From NCBI RefSeq assembly GCF_000315915.1, contig NC_020185.1:1674001-1738000 (forward strand): DNA of 64,000 nt, in the 5' to 3' direction. The position numbers were made by a program, and so were the translations under genes. This document shows positions 1-10,155 of the stretch, piece after piece. Position 1 is the stretch's first letter; the number at the start of each line of letters is the position of its first letter. The notes under the pieces are model-generated. The model saw nothing but the letters and a program-made list of their open reading frames with translations, made no database searches and was not told where the DNA came from. The stretch is from Henningerozyma blattae CBS 6284 (lineage: Eukaryota > Ascomycota > Saccharomycetes > Saccharomycetales > Saccharomycetaceae).

Positions 1-122
1 ATATTTGTGAGCCTTTTAATTATATTATTCTGCAAGATTTTGTTTCTTTGGTTAATTATTTTTTTTGGTTAAAAGTTCTTTGTTATTTTAAAGATAAATA
101 CATGCATAATAGAGTTTAGATT

Positions 123-338
123 TGCTGGAATATGATTATATCATTTTCTATTAAGTGGTAAAAGACTTTTATCACGTGACTTATTATTTAAAATGTGTTT
201 TTCTGTTTATATCGAAAAGCACTATTTAAGAAATATATTCATTTTAGTTATAGTATTTACTATAAATTTCAAAAAAAAGTAATCGTCTTTACATCTTAAA
301 CACTGTATAACAATGTCTAGCTGTCTTGAATCCCAGTA
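123..338 (+). mobile_element. Solo LTR of a Ty1/copia-like element
   Basis: This 216-bp solo LTR begins TGCTGG and ends CCAGTA, an imperfect terminal inverted repeat. It is flanked by the 5-bp target-site duplication AGATT at 118-122 and 339-343. Its right half matches the 5' LTR of the copia element at 14242-14440 (reverse strand), including the shared ending before the primer-binding site. Its left end recurs in partial copies at 10073-10107 and 61583-61664. It contains a TCACGTGA motif. The intact duplication indicates a real insertion followed by LTR-LTR recombination. Confidence 0.85.
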
Positions 339-362
339 AGATTCTCTATTCATAAAGAGGTT

Positions 363-379
363 GGGGGGGGGGGGGGGGG
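363..379 (+). repeat. Poly-G tract (17 G)
   Basis: This is an uninterrupted run of 17 guanines just downstream of the solo LTR, in otherwise AT-rich sequence. Similar runs occur at 2910-2921, 6037-6049 and (as C) 50517-50527. No coding or regulatory role is visible. Run length is error-prone in assemblies. Confidence 0.9.
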
Positions 380-605
380 AGCGAAGAGGGGATACTTTAA
401 CCATCAAACTTTAGTGAATAGAACATACAGATGCTGAATCATAAAAGTTTCTTTCACGTAATTTATATATGCAAGAAGAGTGCAGTTAAGAATGTTGAAA
501 ATTACGTTGGATAAAAGAATTAGAGAATTCTTAATGAATGGGATAAACTATAAAATGAACATAAATTGGAATATATAGACTAGCAAATAAATGGTGAAGA
601 GGTGA

Positions 606-2516
606 TTATAATTTTGCCTTTAGATCATTCAATCTTTGTTTGGCTTCATTAAAGACTTGAGTCAAACAAGTTGCGAGATGGTCTGGGTTAATACCACTCT
701 TTGCCAACTTTGTAGAGATGTTTATATGGAACCAATCATTATTAATCATATAGGCAAGACCCAACCCGTTATCATTAACTGGAGCCCAACCATAACCATC
801 TAGGAATTCTGAAGATAATTGAGACGTAGAGATGTACCATGTCTTTGAGAATTTGAATAATGGGTCATTAAAGAGAGCATGAGGTTTTTCATCGGGGGGA
901 ATCAAATTTTGTAATCCCAAGAAATGACGATCAATAGCCATACCTGAGGCAGCTATTTTAGAGTATGCAGAATGAGTTTTGATAGCAGATTGTAAATGTG
1001 AGAGTTGTGTAGCCACTGGGATTTGTGGATTATTCCAATCACGACAAAGTAAGGCGTTTTGCACAGATACTGAACGTGTGGCTTCTGTACGGCCTAAATC
1101 GAAACGACGTGTTGATGCAGCTTCATAGGTGGGGAATTGACGATGTAAGAGACGATAGATGGCTAATTGGATCATTTGTTGTAGGAATGAATCTGGAGAG
1201 AACCCCCACTTCTTGACACTAGATTTACCAAACCCATGGTATTGCCAAACATTAAATTTCAATTCTGAACAATTTACGGCATATTCAGTATGGGCTTGTT
1301 GAATTAAAGAAGTGAGTTCTGGAGTTTGTAAGAAGGGCAAAGGTAGTGGAGAATCGAGTGAAGTGTCTTGAGTGGTGAATACTGTATTTTTATATTGTGT
1401 AGCGTCTAATGAACGTAATTTTCTTTGCAAGTATTCGTTAATAAATAAAGTTGGAGTACCGTCCATTCTTGAATGTTCATTTATACAACCCGAAGCTCCG
1501 TTACCTGTGATGATGAATTGTAAAGGTTTTTGATATAATCTGTTAGTGGCATCTCCATTTGCCAACCAAACTTGTTTGGATTTTTCGTGAGTGGTTATTG
1601 GATGAGAATCCAAATCTAGACAAATTACAAATGCAGATTTGATGATAGAATCAAGAGATGATGCACTTTCTGGGTCTTGAGAAAGTAAAGTAAATGCTCT
1701 ACGGGATTTGTCACGAGTTGTGGCAGAGAGTTTACCGATTAGTGGTGAATTTGCAGTTCCTCTGACAATAGCGTATAATTGTTGCCAAATTACGTTAGGG
1801 TGGAAACGTTGCCCAGATTCATCATGAGTGTTGAGCTTGTAGAACCCCCCACGGAATGCTATAATGATATGATGACCTTGAGGATCATGCAAATCAAGAG
1901 CTGCTGTGGAATCAGCATTAGGGTCAGTAGGATGAGGTACACGACAAGTGTTGAACATGTGACGGAAACCATCCATGCAAAATGGTGTACCATCACGAGC
2001 CCGTTCTGTAGGTAATTTCCCATCACGAAGAGTTTCACGGAACCCAGAAATGATATCGATAAACGCAGTGGCAAGTAACAATGGGTCCTGTTTTAGTGCA
2101 TTGTGTGAATTGGGCAAAGCAGCATGAGTGTAGAAGTACGAAACATAAGGAGCAAGCGGTTCAACATCACGCAAATAAGCATTGTTATCCCACCATTCAG
2201 AAAGCCAATTACGACACGATGCAGCACGAGCTTCGAGACGCTTTTGTAGTAAAGGACCTTGAGTAGAGGCAAAATCTTCAACGAGTTTGCGTTGTTGGGA
2301 GAGTGCCGAAGGAGTAGCATAAGGTGCAATGGTTTGTAAATACAATTGAAGAGTATGCTCTAAGGGAGGCACTGGTAAAGGTGCCGGTTTGCGTTGGAGG
2401 TCATGTGACTGCACCTCAGCAGCGTCAGGCGATTTAGGGTTGGCAGAGGCGGAAGAATAGGGCATGCGCGAGGGTTTAGGGAGGCGAGCTAGGGTTGGGC
2501 GAGTCAGACGGATCAT
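606..2516 (-). CDS. CAT2: Carnitine O-acetyltransferase, mitochondrial/peroxisomal
   Basis: It transfers acetyl groups between CoA and carnitine, so that acetyl units made in peroxisomes can enter mitochondria. The 636-residue product is close to S. cerevisiae Cat2 over its whole length. The catalytic histidine is H348, in the family motif EHSRMDGTPTL. The C-terminus is AKL, a peroxisomal PTS1 signal. The N-terminus is basic and hydroxylated (MIRLTRPTLARLPKP), like a mitochondrial presequence, and a second in-frame Met lies at residue 18. In S. cerevisiae two starts of this gene give mitochondrial and peroxisomal forms, and the same arrangement looks preserved here. The full-length start was chosen because it supplies the presequence. 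The gene is more GC-rich than most of the window, and retroelements lie upstream of it. Confidence 0.95.
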   Translation of the reverse strand: MIRLTRPTLARLPKPSRMPYSSASANPKSPDAAEVQSHDLQRKPAPLPVPPLEHTLQLYLQTIAPYATPSALSQQRKLVEDFASTQGPLLQKRLEARAASCRNWLSEWWDNNAYLRDVEPLAPYVSYFYTHAALPNSHNALKQDPLLLATAFIDIISGFRETLRDGKLPTERARDGTPFCMDGFRHMFNTCRVPHPTDPNADSTAALDLHDPQGHHIIIAFRGGFYKLNTHDESGQRFHPNVIWQQLYAIVRGTANSPLIGKLSATTRDKSRRAFTLLSQDPESASSLDSIIKSAFVICLDLDSHPITTHEKSKQVWLANGDATNRLYQKPLQFIITGNGASGCINEHSRMDGTPTLFINEYLQRKLRSLDATQYKNTVFTTQDTSLDSPLPLPFLQTPELTSLIQQAHTEYAVNCSELKFNVWQYHGFGKSSVKKWGFSPDSFLQQMIQLAIYRLLHRQFPTYEAASTRRFDLGRTEATRSVSVQNALLCRDWNNPQIPVATQLSHLQSAIKTHSAYSKIAASGMAIDRHFLGLQNLIPPDEKPHALFNDPLFKFSKTWYISTSQLSSEFLDGYGWAPVNDNGLGLAYMINNDWFHINISTKLAKSGINPDHLATCLTQVFNEAKQRLNDLKAKL

Positions 2517-2892
2517 GGATGGCTTGAATAGAGTAGGAAAAGGGGACTGTCAATTTATCAATTATTGAGTTTGGCTATATAGGCCATATATACTAGTATG
2601 TTTGGCGAATTGCATCACGCGCCGTGGCCGGTCGGGCGGAAGGGAAAAGAAAAAAATGCGGGGGTCCTGCGTTACCTTCTAGGGAAAATATTCCGGGTGA
2701 TGTTGCGAAACGGATAAACGTCGATCAGGGGAAGGATCGGCCAGTAAGAAAGTTGTCTAATGTATATATAATTGTATATTACTTATAGCGGAAGTTTATT
2801 TTGACAGTTAGAAGGTGCAAGGTTGGGATTTTAAGTTTTATAAAAGTTTATGTAAAAGTGTTTTATTGTATTGTTGAAGCGTGAAGTAATGC
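2517..2892. promoter_or_regulatory. Upstream region of CAT2
   Basis: This intergenic stretch sits upstream of CAT2 (minus strand) and runs into retroelement debris. It holds a GC-rich patch with clustered CGG/CCG triplets at about 2615-2670 and near 2690. CGG/CCG spacing is typical of Zn2Cys6 factor sites, such as the oleate or carbon-source elements that control CAT2 in S. cerevisiae. No single consensus site matches cleanly, so this is only suggestive. Confidence 0.3.
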
Positions 2893-5800
2893 ATGAAAGA
2901 TACAGTGATGGGGGGGGGGGGTCGAGAATTCTCATCAGTTTGCATCAGGATTGATTCTATACTGACAGAATATGTGATTCTATCGTCCTTATTCGACACC
3001 TACTTCAATTTTCATACGCTTTTGTATAATGGCAAGAAACTCCTTCCTCTGAACATCTTCCTTCTGGATCTACTTGTAATCGATACCACATACACAGGCT
3101 TGAATATCAAGGTTATAGTTACTCGTTACTGTTTCAGCAGTTGGGTTGGATTCAAAATTTTCTGTAGCTAAGCAATGAGATAATGTCGTAGATTTTGCTA
3201 CAGTTAATGATAATACTTGCTATAAATCTGTATATGTTACCCAGGTTTTAGTTAGAACCAAAAAGAAAGACGGATCACGTAGATTATACGTAGATTATAG
3301 AGGACTTAATGCTATTACTATAAAAAATAAATTTTCATTACCGCGAATCGAAAATTTGTTGGATGAGCTACACGGTGCTACCACCGTCTCTATTATGGAC
3401 TTAGTTCTCGGCTATTTCCAAGTGGAAGTCGAGAAGAGCGATAGGTTTAAAACTGCTTTTATTACCCAAGACGCTCAGTACGACTGGAATGTAATGCCAT
3501 TCAGACTAACCAATGCACCCTCTACTTTTCAAGTGTTGATGAATGAGACCCTTAAGGACTACATTGGCAAATTTGTTATCGTCTATTTGGATGATATCGT
3601 GATCTATTCCAAGAATGCTACAGAGTATAAGAAACACCTGCATCTAGTTATGGACAGATTGAGAAATCAAGGTTTATATGCAAAGAAGAAGAAGAAATAT
3701 CATTTCTTCGTCGACCGAATTAATTTCTTGGACCATACAATAGATCGTAATGGTATTCACATGGATGATGAAAGGATTAGTGCTATCACTAACTAACCAT
3801 CCCCAAAGAAACCAAAGGATGCATTAAGCTTTATTAGTACTGCCGGTTATTATCGACGGTTCATTAAAGGGTTTTCAAAAATTGCAAAACCCATATTCGA
3901 CTATGCAAATAGTAAGACGTTTCAACTAGTTCGAAAATGCTTTTAAAAACCTTAAAGTCCTGCACTTACCTCAGCACCTGTCCTATTGCCATTCGATAAC
4001 GAAAATAACGTCCTCGTAACGACAGACGCTTCAGACTTCGCTTGTTGGTGCCACCTTAGAACTGTTAGACGAAGCAGGACGGAGATTAGGAGTTTTAGCC
4101 TATATCAGTCACAAACTAAATGATGTAGAGACTAGATGGCCCATTACCGAGAAAGAAGGATATGCAATTCAACTGGCTCTGAATAAATGGCGTCACTACT
4201 TAATGGGTAAGAAATTTATCTTACACACAGATCATCAAGCTTTAACATATCTTAAAACCAAGAAGGAAAAACTTCACCTAAAAAAAAATTGCAAGGTGGT
4301 TTAGATATCTTAGCGAATTTGATTTCGAAGTGGTCCATATTAAGGGAGAGAAAAATAGAGCCGATGGATTATCCAGAAGGCCTGACTTGGCAATTATTAA
4401 TCTCAACCCCCTTTATTCAATTACAATGGAACCCAACGACTCCTATAACCGGATAGATTCATCCGAGACCCTCGAAGGAGGAGAAGCAACCGTTGCCTTA
4501 GAACCTAACCCTGTTAGATACCTGGGAAAAGAACCAGAGACCCTTATAAGAGGAGAAATTATGGCCGATAAAGAATAATTCCTAGCCTTAGTAAAGAAAG
4601 CTTATGAGAAGGACGAAGAATTTGGAAAAATATACAAATGTTTAACAGGCACCATTCCAATTCCTCCTGAATTAAGAAGTAAGGTCCTAAAGTTCAAAGT
4701 GATTGACGAATTGCTCTACTATGGGTTTACCCCTTCACAGATTAACGAACTGTGCATTCCAAACAATGAAGCGAGATCTAAGATTTTAGACATCGCACAT
4801 GATGCGAACCCTTCAGCACATTGTGATGCCACACGTATGCTAGTCAGCATATCCTCCTTCTACCACTGGAAGTCCATGAGAAAGACGCTAAATAAGTACG
4901 TCGCATCGTGCTATTTGTGTCAAAAATCCAAGTCAAGAACTAAGAACCAGTTTGGTATTTATATGCCCCTTGAGATTCCAGATGGAAGATGGAGAGAAAT
5001 TAACATGGATTTTATCACAGGTTTTGAACCAGACCAAACTACACAAAACGACTCTATCCTCGTCGTAATCGATTGATTTTCCAAAATGGTTCACTTTATC
5101 CCCACCAAGAAAACACTAGAAGCAGACGCTCTATGTTCCTTATTAATGAATCAAATCTTCAGATTACATGGTGCTTCTGTAAGTATTGTCTCAGATAGAG
5201 ATAAATTGTTCACGTCAAACGTATGGGATTCGTTTTCTCAACAATTGGGAATTAAACTACGAATGTCTACGGCGGCTAACCCGGAAACGGATGGCCAAGT
5301 GGAAAAAGACTTAATCGTACATTGGCAGAAAGAATTAGAACTTTATGCGACGAAAATGTAGGGGATTGAGAAAAACTACTTGCCCATTAGAATTCGGTTA
5401 TAATAACACTTACTAATCTTCAATAGGTAAGCAAAGGTAGCCTATACATTTCCATCCAAGATACGTTGGAATGTTAACCCCACTAGAAGCCTCACGATTA
5501 AATTCAAACGCTCGAGTACCTCGTTTTTCTAAGGTGGAAATCCTGCAGAGAAACTTGAAGTAATCCAAAAATGGTATATGAGCAGATCTACCGGCAACTT
5601 GTCCAAGAGCAGGACAGTATAGCCGAGAGAGCTAATCGAAAGCTCACAAAATCACCCTTTAAGGTCGGAGACAAGTTCTTAATTCCCAATTCAGTGATCT
5701 TGAAACCATCTAAAGGAGATAAGTTCCAATTTTATTATAGTACGGACCAGTCGTACTCAAAACTCGTATAAAGTCGCTTTAGAATCTAATAAATTTCCTG

Positions 5801-6139
5801 TTTATCACGTCCGTAATATGAAACTATTTTACTAAAGAGAAAATGACTACGGGAGAATACCAAATCTCCTCATGCTCCTGGAAAGACTGTGAACCTTTGT
5901 TCAGGACAGGTGTGCTCATGAAAGATATTGAAAAAACCCTTCCTAAAGAAAGAATAGAATACTTGAAGAAGCATAGAAGTAGAAAAGAAGAATTAAAAAC
6001 TAATTATATTAATAAGCAAAAATATAGAATTAGAATGGGGGGGGGGGGGAAGGAAGAGCACCATAACCACCAAGATCAACTCATCAAAAAAAAGGCAGTC
6101 GTACAAAAGGATCAGACATTGAAATTCCAAGGAACCTGA
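2893..6139 (+). mobile_element. Degenerate Ty3/gypsy-type element (pol relic)
   Basis: These are remains of a gypsy-type pol on the plus strand, broken by stops and frameshifts. Order: reverse transcriptase about 3259-3796 with a YLDD catalytic motif near 3595; RNase H about 4020-4330; an integrase HHCC zinc-binding region about 4790-4930; the integrase core about 4995-5310 with its Asp, Asp and Glu motifs, interrupted by a TGA at about 5074; and integrase C-terminal pieces to about 5770. A TAA ends the reverse transcriptase frame at 3794-3796. The order RT-RNaseH-IN is diagnostic of gypsy rather than copia. No gag or 5' LTR is recognisable. A poly-G run at 2910-2921 lies near the left edge and another at 6037-6049 near the right. 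It is inactive. Confidence 0.85.
3259..5830 (+). pseudogene. Gypsy-type pol pseudogene (RT-RNase H-integrase)
   Basis: This is the coding part of the relic above. Reverse transcriptase is readable from the fingers (KKDGSRRLYVDYRGLN) through the YLDD centre and GYYRRFI thumb. RNase H retains its Asp/Glu/Asp signatures (TDASDF, EKEGYAI, HTDHQAL), but in different frames. The integrase keeps H-H-C-C spacing and the SDRD and GQVEK segments. At least one in-frame stop inside the core and several frame changes between domains exclude a functional polyprotein. Confidence 0.85.
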
Positions 6140-6423
6140 CCCACCTTCTTTTGCAAACTCGAGTAATGAGGCAGAGCTTACGCGAATGCAATTGTAGAGA
6201 TAAAACTTAATTGTACTCTGTAATCAGCGGCTAACCTCACGGTTGACCAATGGTTCCTGATCGAGGAATAAAAAGTAAAAACGAATTCTTTTGGTATTTA
6301 GTTTGTATATCCTGTTATTCTGTACTTTTCTTATTGATGATAACTTTCTTCTCTCTATTTTCTCATTCTTTTCACCTAACTTTATTCACATCTTTTTATT
6401 CATCGAAAATATATACGAAATTG

Positions 6424-6750
6424 TAGGGTTTACTACAGCAGATATTAGGTTCAGCGGGTATAAACTGTTACCCGGAGTGTCACTTATTAGGATGTAATGA
6501 TCAATAACTTCTTATTGATCTGGTATATAAATATTGATCTATATACTTCACTAGTTAATCACTTGTTTGTTGTTCCTCTTGAACATCAAGAAGATCCTTC
6601 GTCGACCTATAACCGCCTCTTATATACCTTTACCCATTGGTAGCCCAACCAATACATCCCGAACTGTTTAGCTCCCAGTTCTCTCCATTACATATGATAA
6701 GTAGACACCTAGACTATTGCCCCTTGTCATCTTTTAATAACGACACGTAG
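6424..6750 (+). repeat. LTR-like dispersed repeat B, copy 1
   Basis: This segment, from TAGGGTTTACTACAG to CGACACGTAG, recurs in the same orientation at 62591-62951 with high identity. The copy at 62 kb carries an extra stretch of about 31 bp near its right end. It contains a TATA-like stretch (GGTATATAAATATTG) and a TTACCCG motif, so it may be an LTR, possibly of the gypsy relic to its left. Clear TG...CA ends and a target-site duplication are not visible. Copy 1 is directly followed by repeat C. Confidence 0.6.
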
Positions 6751-7056
6751 TGCCAGATATTTGCAATAATTTCCATTATTAATATGTGGCGCAATGATTT
6801 TTGAAGTCAGTTGACGACTTTCTATTCAGATGAGATGAGATCTACAAGAATATATAAACACGAAGATGAAAAGTTTTCACTATGACCAGAGAAAAGAAAG
6901 AAACAAAAAGGTATCAACAAAGAGTGGTCTGGAAATCTGGAAACTAATATTATTATATATTATTTATGTAGATACATTATATACCAATCAAATTATATAG
7001 ACCTTTAAGTTAAAGACTTCATTGTTGTTATCACTCAGGAATTAGTACAAGTTACA
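6751..7056 (+). mobile_element. LTR-like repeat C, copy 1
   Basis: It starts TGCCAGATATTTGC and ends near AGTACAAGTTACA. It is homologous in inverted orientation to about 62236-62548, which starts TGTCACATATTTGC on its minus strand. TG...CA ends and the length of about 306 bp suggest an LTR. It appears to interrupt repeat B: after repeat C, the sequence at 7057-7088 resembles the sequence that directly follows repeat B at 62 kb. No exact target-site duplication survives. Confidence 0.55.
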
Positions 7057-7097
7057 TCTGTAACCACTAGTTACAGTGTGTCTCAGCGAGACAAAAA

Positions 7098-7185
7098 GGG
7101 GCGAGCTGGGAATTGAACCCAGGGCCTCTCACATATTTGTGTTGTAGAATCCAAAGCGAGAATCATACCACTAGACCACACGCCC
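7098..7185 (-). tRNA. tRNA-Pro (TGG), with intron
   Basis: The minus strand folds into a tRNA nearly identical to yeast tRNA-Pro(UGG). The acceptor starts GGGCGTG, followed by a D arm, anticodon loop TTTGGA with anticodon TGG, and T arm CTGGGTTCAATTCCCAG. A short intron of about 16-18 nt follows position 37. A T5 Pol III terminator lies just beyond the 3' end at 7093-7097. Two LTR insertions lie immediately upstream, starting 10 and 17 bp from its 5' end. Confidence 0.95.
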
Positions 7186-7195
7186 TTTTATCACG

Positions 7196-7873
7196 TGTTA
7201 TTTGTTGTAGACGAGACCGACTTTAGACTCATCTACAAGTTGCTAACTAGAAATTATACACAACACCGAGCAACTGCCAGTTGCATACCTGTGAATATCT
7301 GTTCGATGCACAATCTCTACTAGTTAGCCAGCATTACTCAAACTGTGCACTCCTACCCTTGTAAGTAAGTTTATAAACAGACCAATTAAAGTAAAATGGA
7401 AAAGCTAGCGTTGACCTTTGAAAAGTATTTAAAGGCCAGCTTTTTCAGACTTAAGACATAAATTTATAGTTCTTTTATATAGTTATTTAGTTTAAGAAGA
7501 ACAACAATTATATTCGTAAGTTCGAAGGATTAACTGGTGTTAAGTTAATAAGATTGTTAAGTTAAGTTTTGGTAGTTACTATTTAAGTGTATCGTACTCC
7601 TAAGTTGGTTTACAACATTATTGTGGTATCACAGGCAGAATGTAATTCGAAATAGCTTGGTTCTTTTATATATCCAGAATATATAGAACTATAGACAAAG
7701 GTTAGACATTAATGGGAATTAGACGAGTGTATATACAAATTGGACTGGCATGATAACATCATGACAACTGGACAACGTGTCTATATACTGTGGACATGTT
7801 GTTTCTGAGGTTGGACTTCAGCACATGAGTTACGTGTCTTGGTTGACACGTTAGTACTTGTTGGAATATAACA
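7196..7873 (-). mobile_element. 3' LTR of gypsy relic, split by a nested LTR
   Basis: Read on the minus strand, the LTR starts TGTTATATTCC at 7873, directly after a polypurine tract (AAGAAGAGGGGGATGA, 7874-7889). It ends ...CCACAATAACA at 7196. The final 7 bp (7196-7202) are separated from the rest by the nested sigma-like LTR and its duplication. Without the insertion the LTR is about 258 bp. It ends 10 bp upstream of tRNA-Pro, so this older element also targeted the tRNA flank. Confidence 0.75.
7203..7617 (-). mobile_element. Ty3-type (sigma-like) solo LTR, nested
   Basis: This 415-bp solo LTR has TGTTGTA...TACAACA termini and the target-site duplication TTATT (7198-7202 and 7618-7622). 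A second copy lies at 45872-46281. It sits 17 bp upstream of the tRNA-Pro 5' end, the spacing expected of Ty3, which integrates at the Pol III initiation site. The insertion lies inside the last 7 bp of another element's LTR (7196-7873). Strand is inferred from the host element and is not independent. Confidence 0.85.
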
Positions 7874-7887
7874 TCATCCCCCTCTTC

Positions 7888-10072
7888 TTATGAGGATGCT
7901 GTTTGTACTAGTTGGTTGAAATTTGCTATAATTGATTTGCGAATCCAATTGGGAACATGTGCAAATTCTTCGGCGGAATACTCAACTGAGATTGTAGGAT
8001 CGACGTCTGTCATTCGACAGAGATATATCTTTTGTGTTGTATCATACCCATGTAAAGCAACGACTTCGACGGCTCGAGCGATTCTTTCGGTAGAAGTGCG
8101 AGGTGGGTCCTTGGGGTAGCGTTTTGGATCATGGAGATAAGGTTTCAAATATTGTACATTAATAACGCGGTGTTTTTTGATGGAAGATGGAAGGTCTAAC
8201 TCGTAGGCATTGGGATTTATCACTTTAACTATTTTGAAGGGCCTCGGGTAAAGAGGTTGTATTTTGAAGTATTTTCCCCGATTGAAGTAAGCATCATGAT
8301 GGAGCAGTGCGTAGTTATTTATCTTAAAGGTAACTGGATGGCGATGCGGATTTGTTTGGCTTTGCATCTCTACTTGGGCATCTGCTACAACATTTTTGGG
8401 TCCGGGGAGGTATTTTAGCTCGAAATCGTATTATTCCAATTTGTGGAACCACCCTTTAATTCGGTCTGATGGCTCTTCCTTGTTAGCGAGGGCTAAGAGG
8501 CTAATGTGATCTGTGCGTAATACGAAGTGACGTCCATGAAGTAGATAGCGAAAGTGTTCAAGAGCTAATTTGATACCGAGTAGCTCTAGTTCTCCTGCAG
8601 GGTAATGGTTCTGAGTTTTATCCAGTATTTTCGAAAATATTGGGCTTACCACGAAATAGGCCAGCCATATTACGAGCAAATGTACTGGGTGCATTTACTA
8701 GACCAAACGGCATGACTTTATATTCGAATTTTCCTGATGGTGTAACGAAAGCAGTTTTGTATTGATCTTCTTCTTTCATGGGAATTTGGTGGTAACCAGA
8801 GTGCAGATCTAAGGTGGTGAATACGGATGCTTTACCAATTGAGGCTAACAACTGATCGATGAGGGGTAGCGGGAAAGGGTCTTTGATGGTAATTTTATTG
8901 AGAGCACGGTAGTCGACACAAAGACGATAGGATCCATCTTTCTTTCCGACGAGTACAACTGAGGGACTACAAGGAGCTTTCGATGGTGTGACAAAAGTCT
9001 TTTCTAAAAGGTCCTGCACAATTTTGTTAATCTCGGTTTCTTGTTTTGGTATAACGGATTACGATTATTAATATTGGCGAATGGGGTTTTATTGTCGTAG
9101 TGGAACGGGTTATTACCATATTGACTATGATGAGAATCAGTAAAAGGGTTTTTCACTGATTCTTGTTTAAGAGTTGCAATAACTTTTTCGCGTTTGTTCT
9201 TATTTTGTTGGACTGCAAGTTCGTGTAAAAGCTTATGTTGTTCCAAGATAGGGTTGCCTATGAGTATATCGGATTCCATTGATGGTAAAACATAAAGGGA
9301 GATAGGGATTTTAAGGTTGTGGCACGTTAATGCCACCTTGACGGCTGTAGAGGTTGATTGAGTGGTTTCCGCAACAAAGCCCTTAAAATGGAATGGGTTG
9401 ACTGAGTGAGTCTTGTAGTTCAAAAGGGTAATTAAGGATTGAGATATAAACGAAGTAGGTGAACCGGAATCTAATAGACATTTGACAGGAGTATTTAAAA
9501 TGGGAGGTAGAACCGATAACAGGTGGGGTGAAACTAATTGAAGCGACTAGAGGTGCTTTAGCGAAATTGGCGTGGTCGAGAACTCGCATTTTGTTCTTCT
9601 CTGTGGTGACCACTGGAATGACAGTAGAAGCATAGATTGTTTTATAAGCATTCTTCTCTAGTCACTCTAGGCGAATCATTGATGGCAGAAACGGCGGGAG
9701 TACGAAGTGGGTTACTGGATGGCTTGAACATGTTAATGTCACCGTCAACGTCCGGGCCAAAGGCAGCTCATTTTAAGGCATTGGATGTACGAGTGTGCAA
9801 GTTAGTTACATCATACACTGCTTGCATAAACTAACATTGCGCCTTGTTCCGTCCAGAAGTTGTCAGGCGTTAACCGCCATAACATACGAAATTTCTGGTT
9901 GTATGTTGAGCTTCGGATAACTGTTCCATAGAATTAACGATTTTATGCACGTCAATTTTTGCTAAGAACTGGTGTTCTAATGCAGTGACAAAGTCCGTAT
10001 GCACAGGCATGTATGAATGAGCGTTGATCCACTCAAAAGCCCATTCAGAAGCTTCTCCCGTCAAATGAATGG
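7888..10072 (-). mobile_element. Internally deleted Ty3/gypsy-type relic
   Basis: In minus-strand order it contains: a Gag capsid fragment (about 10064-9870); a damaged CCHC knuckle near 9620, in which the last Cys is replaced; a retropepsin active site DSGS near 9461-9472; reverse transcriptase (9019-8618) up to the FGLVNAPSTF region; RNase H (about 8640-8420); and an integrase C-terminal and chromodomain-like tail (8367-7888). The YxDD and thumb part of RT and the whole integrase catalytic core are missing. RT runs directly into RNase H, and RNase H into the integrase tail. Its upstream end joins a truncated copia LTR at about 10073. It is not functional. Confidence 0.85.
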
Positions 10073-10155
10073 CACTTAATAGAAAATGATATAATCATAT
10101 TCCAGCACACCCTCTTAACAAACTTTTTATCATTCTACCTGACCATACACGATCC

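Noticed and set aside
2893..3171. Plus-strand frame of 92 codons starting at a poly-G run
   Set aside because: No similarity to any family, and it lies in retroelement debris just before the gypsy RT.
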